A stretch of DNA of 64,000 bases from Paenibacillus prosopidis. Its GTDB lineage: Bacteria; Bacillota; Bacilli; Paenibacillales; Paenibacillaceae. The notes below the pieces were generated by a model. That model worked only from the letters and a program-made list of their open reading frames with translations. It was not told the DNA's origin and did not search any database. Each line of letters begins with the position of its first letter. The stretch's first letter is position 1. Shown in pieces: positions 62,597 to 64,000 of the stretch. The stretch is taken from the NCBI RefSeq assembly GCF_003337375.1, contig NZ_QPJD01000017.1, positions 95,434 to 159,433 on the forward strand, read 5' to 3'. The translations under genes and the position numbers were made by a program.

Positions 62597-62968
62597 TTGG
62601 TAAAAACCCAAATGATTGTTTTATTTCTATTAGTAGCTATGCTGACTGCTTGTGGAAATGATATGAAAACTACTCGGAAAAATATTAATGAAACTCAGCA
62701 GGTACAAAGAGTTGTAGACCCAAAAGTTGTTACAACAACAATCGAAAATGTTGAGGCAATCTATGTAGTACAAAATGATAATAACTCAGTTGAAATAATT
62801 GTTGATGGAAAACTTAATACTTTTAGATTAGATGAAATGAAGGATACTGATTTCAAAACCTTAACTAAAGATGATAAAGTCAAAATTAGTTATACGATTA
62901 AAACTGAACAAGTTAAAGATGGAGAAATTAAGTGGAGTAATTTAACAAAGATTGAAAAGGTTAAATAA
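62597..62968 (+). CDS. Small putative lipoprotein
   Basis: TTG 62597 follows GGAGG by ten bases. Signal VKTQMIVLFLLVAMLTAC with lipobox LTAC (Cys about residue 19). The 105-aa mature part has an OB-like strand pattern (AIYVVQNDNNSVEIIVDGK, KDDKVKISYTIKTEQVKDG). No family assigned. A/T-rich, bounded by dispersed elements. Confidence 0.7.
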   Translation: MVKTQMIVLFLLVAMLTACGNDMKTTRKNINETQQVQRVVDPKVVTTTIENVEAIYVVQNDNNSVEIIVDGKLNTFRLDEMKDTDFKTLTKDDKVKISYTIKTEQVKDGEIKWSNLTKIEKVK

Positions 62969-62982
62969 AGGTTTGTAAAGTT

Positions 62983-63036
62983 GCGGGAGTTGAAGTTGCT
63001 TCGGCAGCCATTTTTTTGCTAACTGGCAGTCGCGCC
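62983..63036 (+). repeat. Dispersed element (degenerate)
   Basis: GGGAGTTGAAGTTGCTTCGG and CAGCCATTTTTTTGCTAACTGG contain the GTTGAA lead, a weak hairpin, a T run and the right box. Confidence 0.6.
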
Positions 63037-63069
63037 ACATTAACGAGTACATGAGGGAAGTGATCATAG

Positions 63070-63264
63070 ATGGTATGGACTGCAATAATGAGCTTTATTG
63101 GATTACTAGCCTTTCTTGGCGTAATGCAGTGGATAACAGGGCAATTTGACATACGAATAATAATTCCTTTTTTCATCATTGGATTGTTTCTTGATGTCAA
63201 AGAATCCAGTCAAAGAATAAAAGAACTAGAGAAAAGATTGAAAAAATTAGAACAAGATAAATAG
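63070..63264 (+). CDS. Small membrane protein with C-terminal coiled coil
   Basis: ATG 63070 follows GAGGGAAG. Two hydrophobic helices (TAIMSFIGLLAFLGVMQWI and IIIPFFIIGLFL) precede a Lys/Glu heptad helix (SSQRIKELEKRLKKLEQDK). The 64-aa product could oligomerise or bind a partner at the membrane. Unrecognised. Confidence 0.65.
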   Translation: MVWTAIMSFIGLLAFLGVMQWITGQFDIRIIIPFFIIGLFLDVKESSQRIKELEKRLKKLEQDK

Positions 63265-63419
63265 CTTGTTTGTGATTTTGGTTCAAGGCTATATTATACA
63301 AAGCCACCCTGGAAACCCCACATTCTTTGACTTTTATAATAGTTGTCTGTTTAGGTATATTGTTGATGAGTATTAACGACCACAAATGATCATTAAGCTC
63401 CCTCAGAGAATAAGGTTTT

Positions 63420-63793
63420 TCTCACGAATGCTCGCTCATTCGCAGGATTTCACATGCGTGTTTAAATAGGAGTTTAAAGGATTACATAACATGGGTTAGG
63501 CAGTTCCGTTTGAGGGCATGCGGGAATAGAAGGTGTTGGTCTATTTACAACATCTTCCACAGAAAGATTTACTGCACGTCTCTCTCCACAAGGTCCTTGG
63601 GATTCACTCTCCCAAATCTCAACGGGTCTATGCCCTCACATTCCTTCGTCCTATCTATCCAAGGTGTGGAGTCCGATCAACGTTAACGGAACGGGTCTAT
63701 GCCCTAAAGCCTAAAAATCTCGGTACTCCGTGCTTTCTTTGTGAAATCCTGCGAAACGAGCTAATCTACGTGTCTGGGTTGCGAATGTAGTTG
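63420..63793 (-). mobile_element. IS110-type element end (non-coding), copy 2
   Basis: Downstream of the minus-strand transposase C-terminus. CTCACGAATGCT...CGCAGGATTTC at 63420-63453 matches (inverted) 58926-58960, and 63550-63760 matches (inverted) 58618-58830. AACGGGTCTATGCCCT occurs twice (63618 and 63688). No protein gene is seen between 63265 and 63793. Confidence 0.65.
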
Positions 63794-64000
63794 TTAAGCT
63801 GCTAGTGGCGGTTGAGCCTTATCCGCGGAGAAAGTTTGTCCTTCTCTGGCCATAGCTACAAGCATTCGAGCCAATTTTCCAATCAACTTCATCATGGATT
63901 GCATTTTCGTCATTCGTTTTACTTTAATATTGTGTGCATGAAGGGCTTGGAATGCACGATTGTGAGATAAGAGGTGAAACACCGAGAAGTACAAATGCTT
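63794..64000 (-). CDS. IS110-family transposase, C-terminal part, cut by window edge
   Basis: The minus-strand frame enters from beyond 64000 and ends at 63794. VFHLLSHNRAFQALHAHN followed by KRMTKMQSMMKLIGKLARML and VAMAREGQTFS is the usual C-terminal helix region of IS110 transposases, after the catalytic serine. It may belong to an intact copy outside the window. The element's non-coding end follows it. Confidence 0.7.
   Translation of the reverse strand, partial: KHLYFSVFHLLSHNRAFQALHAHNIKVKRMTKMQSMMKLIGKLARMLVAMAREGQTFSADKAQPPLAA

Noticed and set aside
42414..63036. Interpretation of the repeated element as integron attC sites
   Set aside because: The boxes are direct rather than inverted, no GTTRRRY/RYYYAAC pair is consistently placed and no integrase was seen, so only the looser cassette-like reading is kept.

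Overview
The window looks like chromosome from a spore-forming Bacillota, most likely Paenibacillus or a close relative (inference). Reasons: strong AGGAGG-type ribosome binding sites, frequent TTG and GTG starts, many U-tailed hairpin terminators, plant-polysaccharide genes, stalk-domain and RCC1-repeat exported proteins, and spore-associated families (a DUF1657-like protein, a Gly/His/Tyr-rich coat-like protein, a SafA-like LysM domain). No rRNA, tRNA, CRISPR array or intact phage was seen.

Layout. 0-5 kb: small conserved proteins, an MFS exporter (minus strand), a frameshifted CBO0543-like membrane protein, a repeat-bearing lipoprotein and two very short genes. 5-9 kb: a heterodimeric ABC exporter pair preceded by a small coupled ORF, then an ABC-2 permease fragment. 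9-16 kb: a GH43 glycosidase, DUF817, DinB, a lipoprotein and a UvrA paralogue. 16-20 kb: gene remnants (an MmyB-type regulator, a solute-binding protein), a 48-bp perfect palindrome and a secreted rhamnogalacturonan-acetylesterase-like SGNH hydrolase. 19.7-25 kb: a compact oxidative pentose cluster (IclR regulator, XylX-like FAH-fold dehydratase, ketoglutarate-semialdehyde dehydrogenase type ALDH, YjhG-type xylonate dehydratase). Together these could take a pentonate to 2-oxoglutarate, with a shared palindromic operator. 25-30 kb: two RCC1-repeat proteins, a stalk-domain gene split by a stop codon, and a TetR regulator. 30.8-33.4 kb: a PadR/DUF1048/DUF1048/ABC ATPase/ABC permease operon. 34-40.4 kb: MarR with an Fe-S/SCP2 fusion, an SDR, a ferredoxin followed by a CysJ-type reductase lacking the flavodoxin domain, and HxlR with an NAD(P)-binding protein and a DUF2269 protein. 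41-48.8 kb: spore-type proteins, a lone glutamate-cysteine-ligase-like enzyme, and two GMC oxidoreductases, one with a gluconate-dehydrogenase subunit-3 partner and one with an N-terminal LysM domain.

49-64 kb is accessory in character: short, mostly solitary, mostly plus-strand genes (DUF4177-like, GNAT pseudogene, DUF2185/Imm33-like, lipoproteins, small membrane proteins, hydroxypyruvate isomerase family, ABC-F with an attenuator leader, SDR with TetR, an APH-type kinase, an MRJP-like protein). They are separated by a repeated element: a box near CTAACGGGTACGATAGT, a GGCTGCC/GGCAGCC-type hairpin, and a box near TTAACGGGCAGGATAGT. Scattered copies also occur from 12 kb onward. IS110-family pieces in inverted orientation bracket 58.0-64 kb.

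Many genes carry single lesions (frameshifts near 2390 and 50130, stops at 27643 and 58354, several hits in an M23 peptidase). Either this accessory DNA is decaying or the assembly has residual base errors. Functional assignments rest on motifs read by eye; no database search was run.
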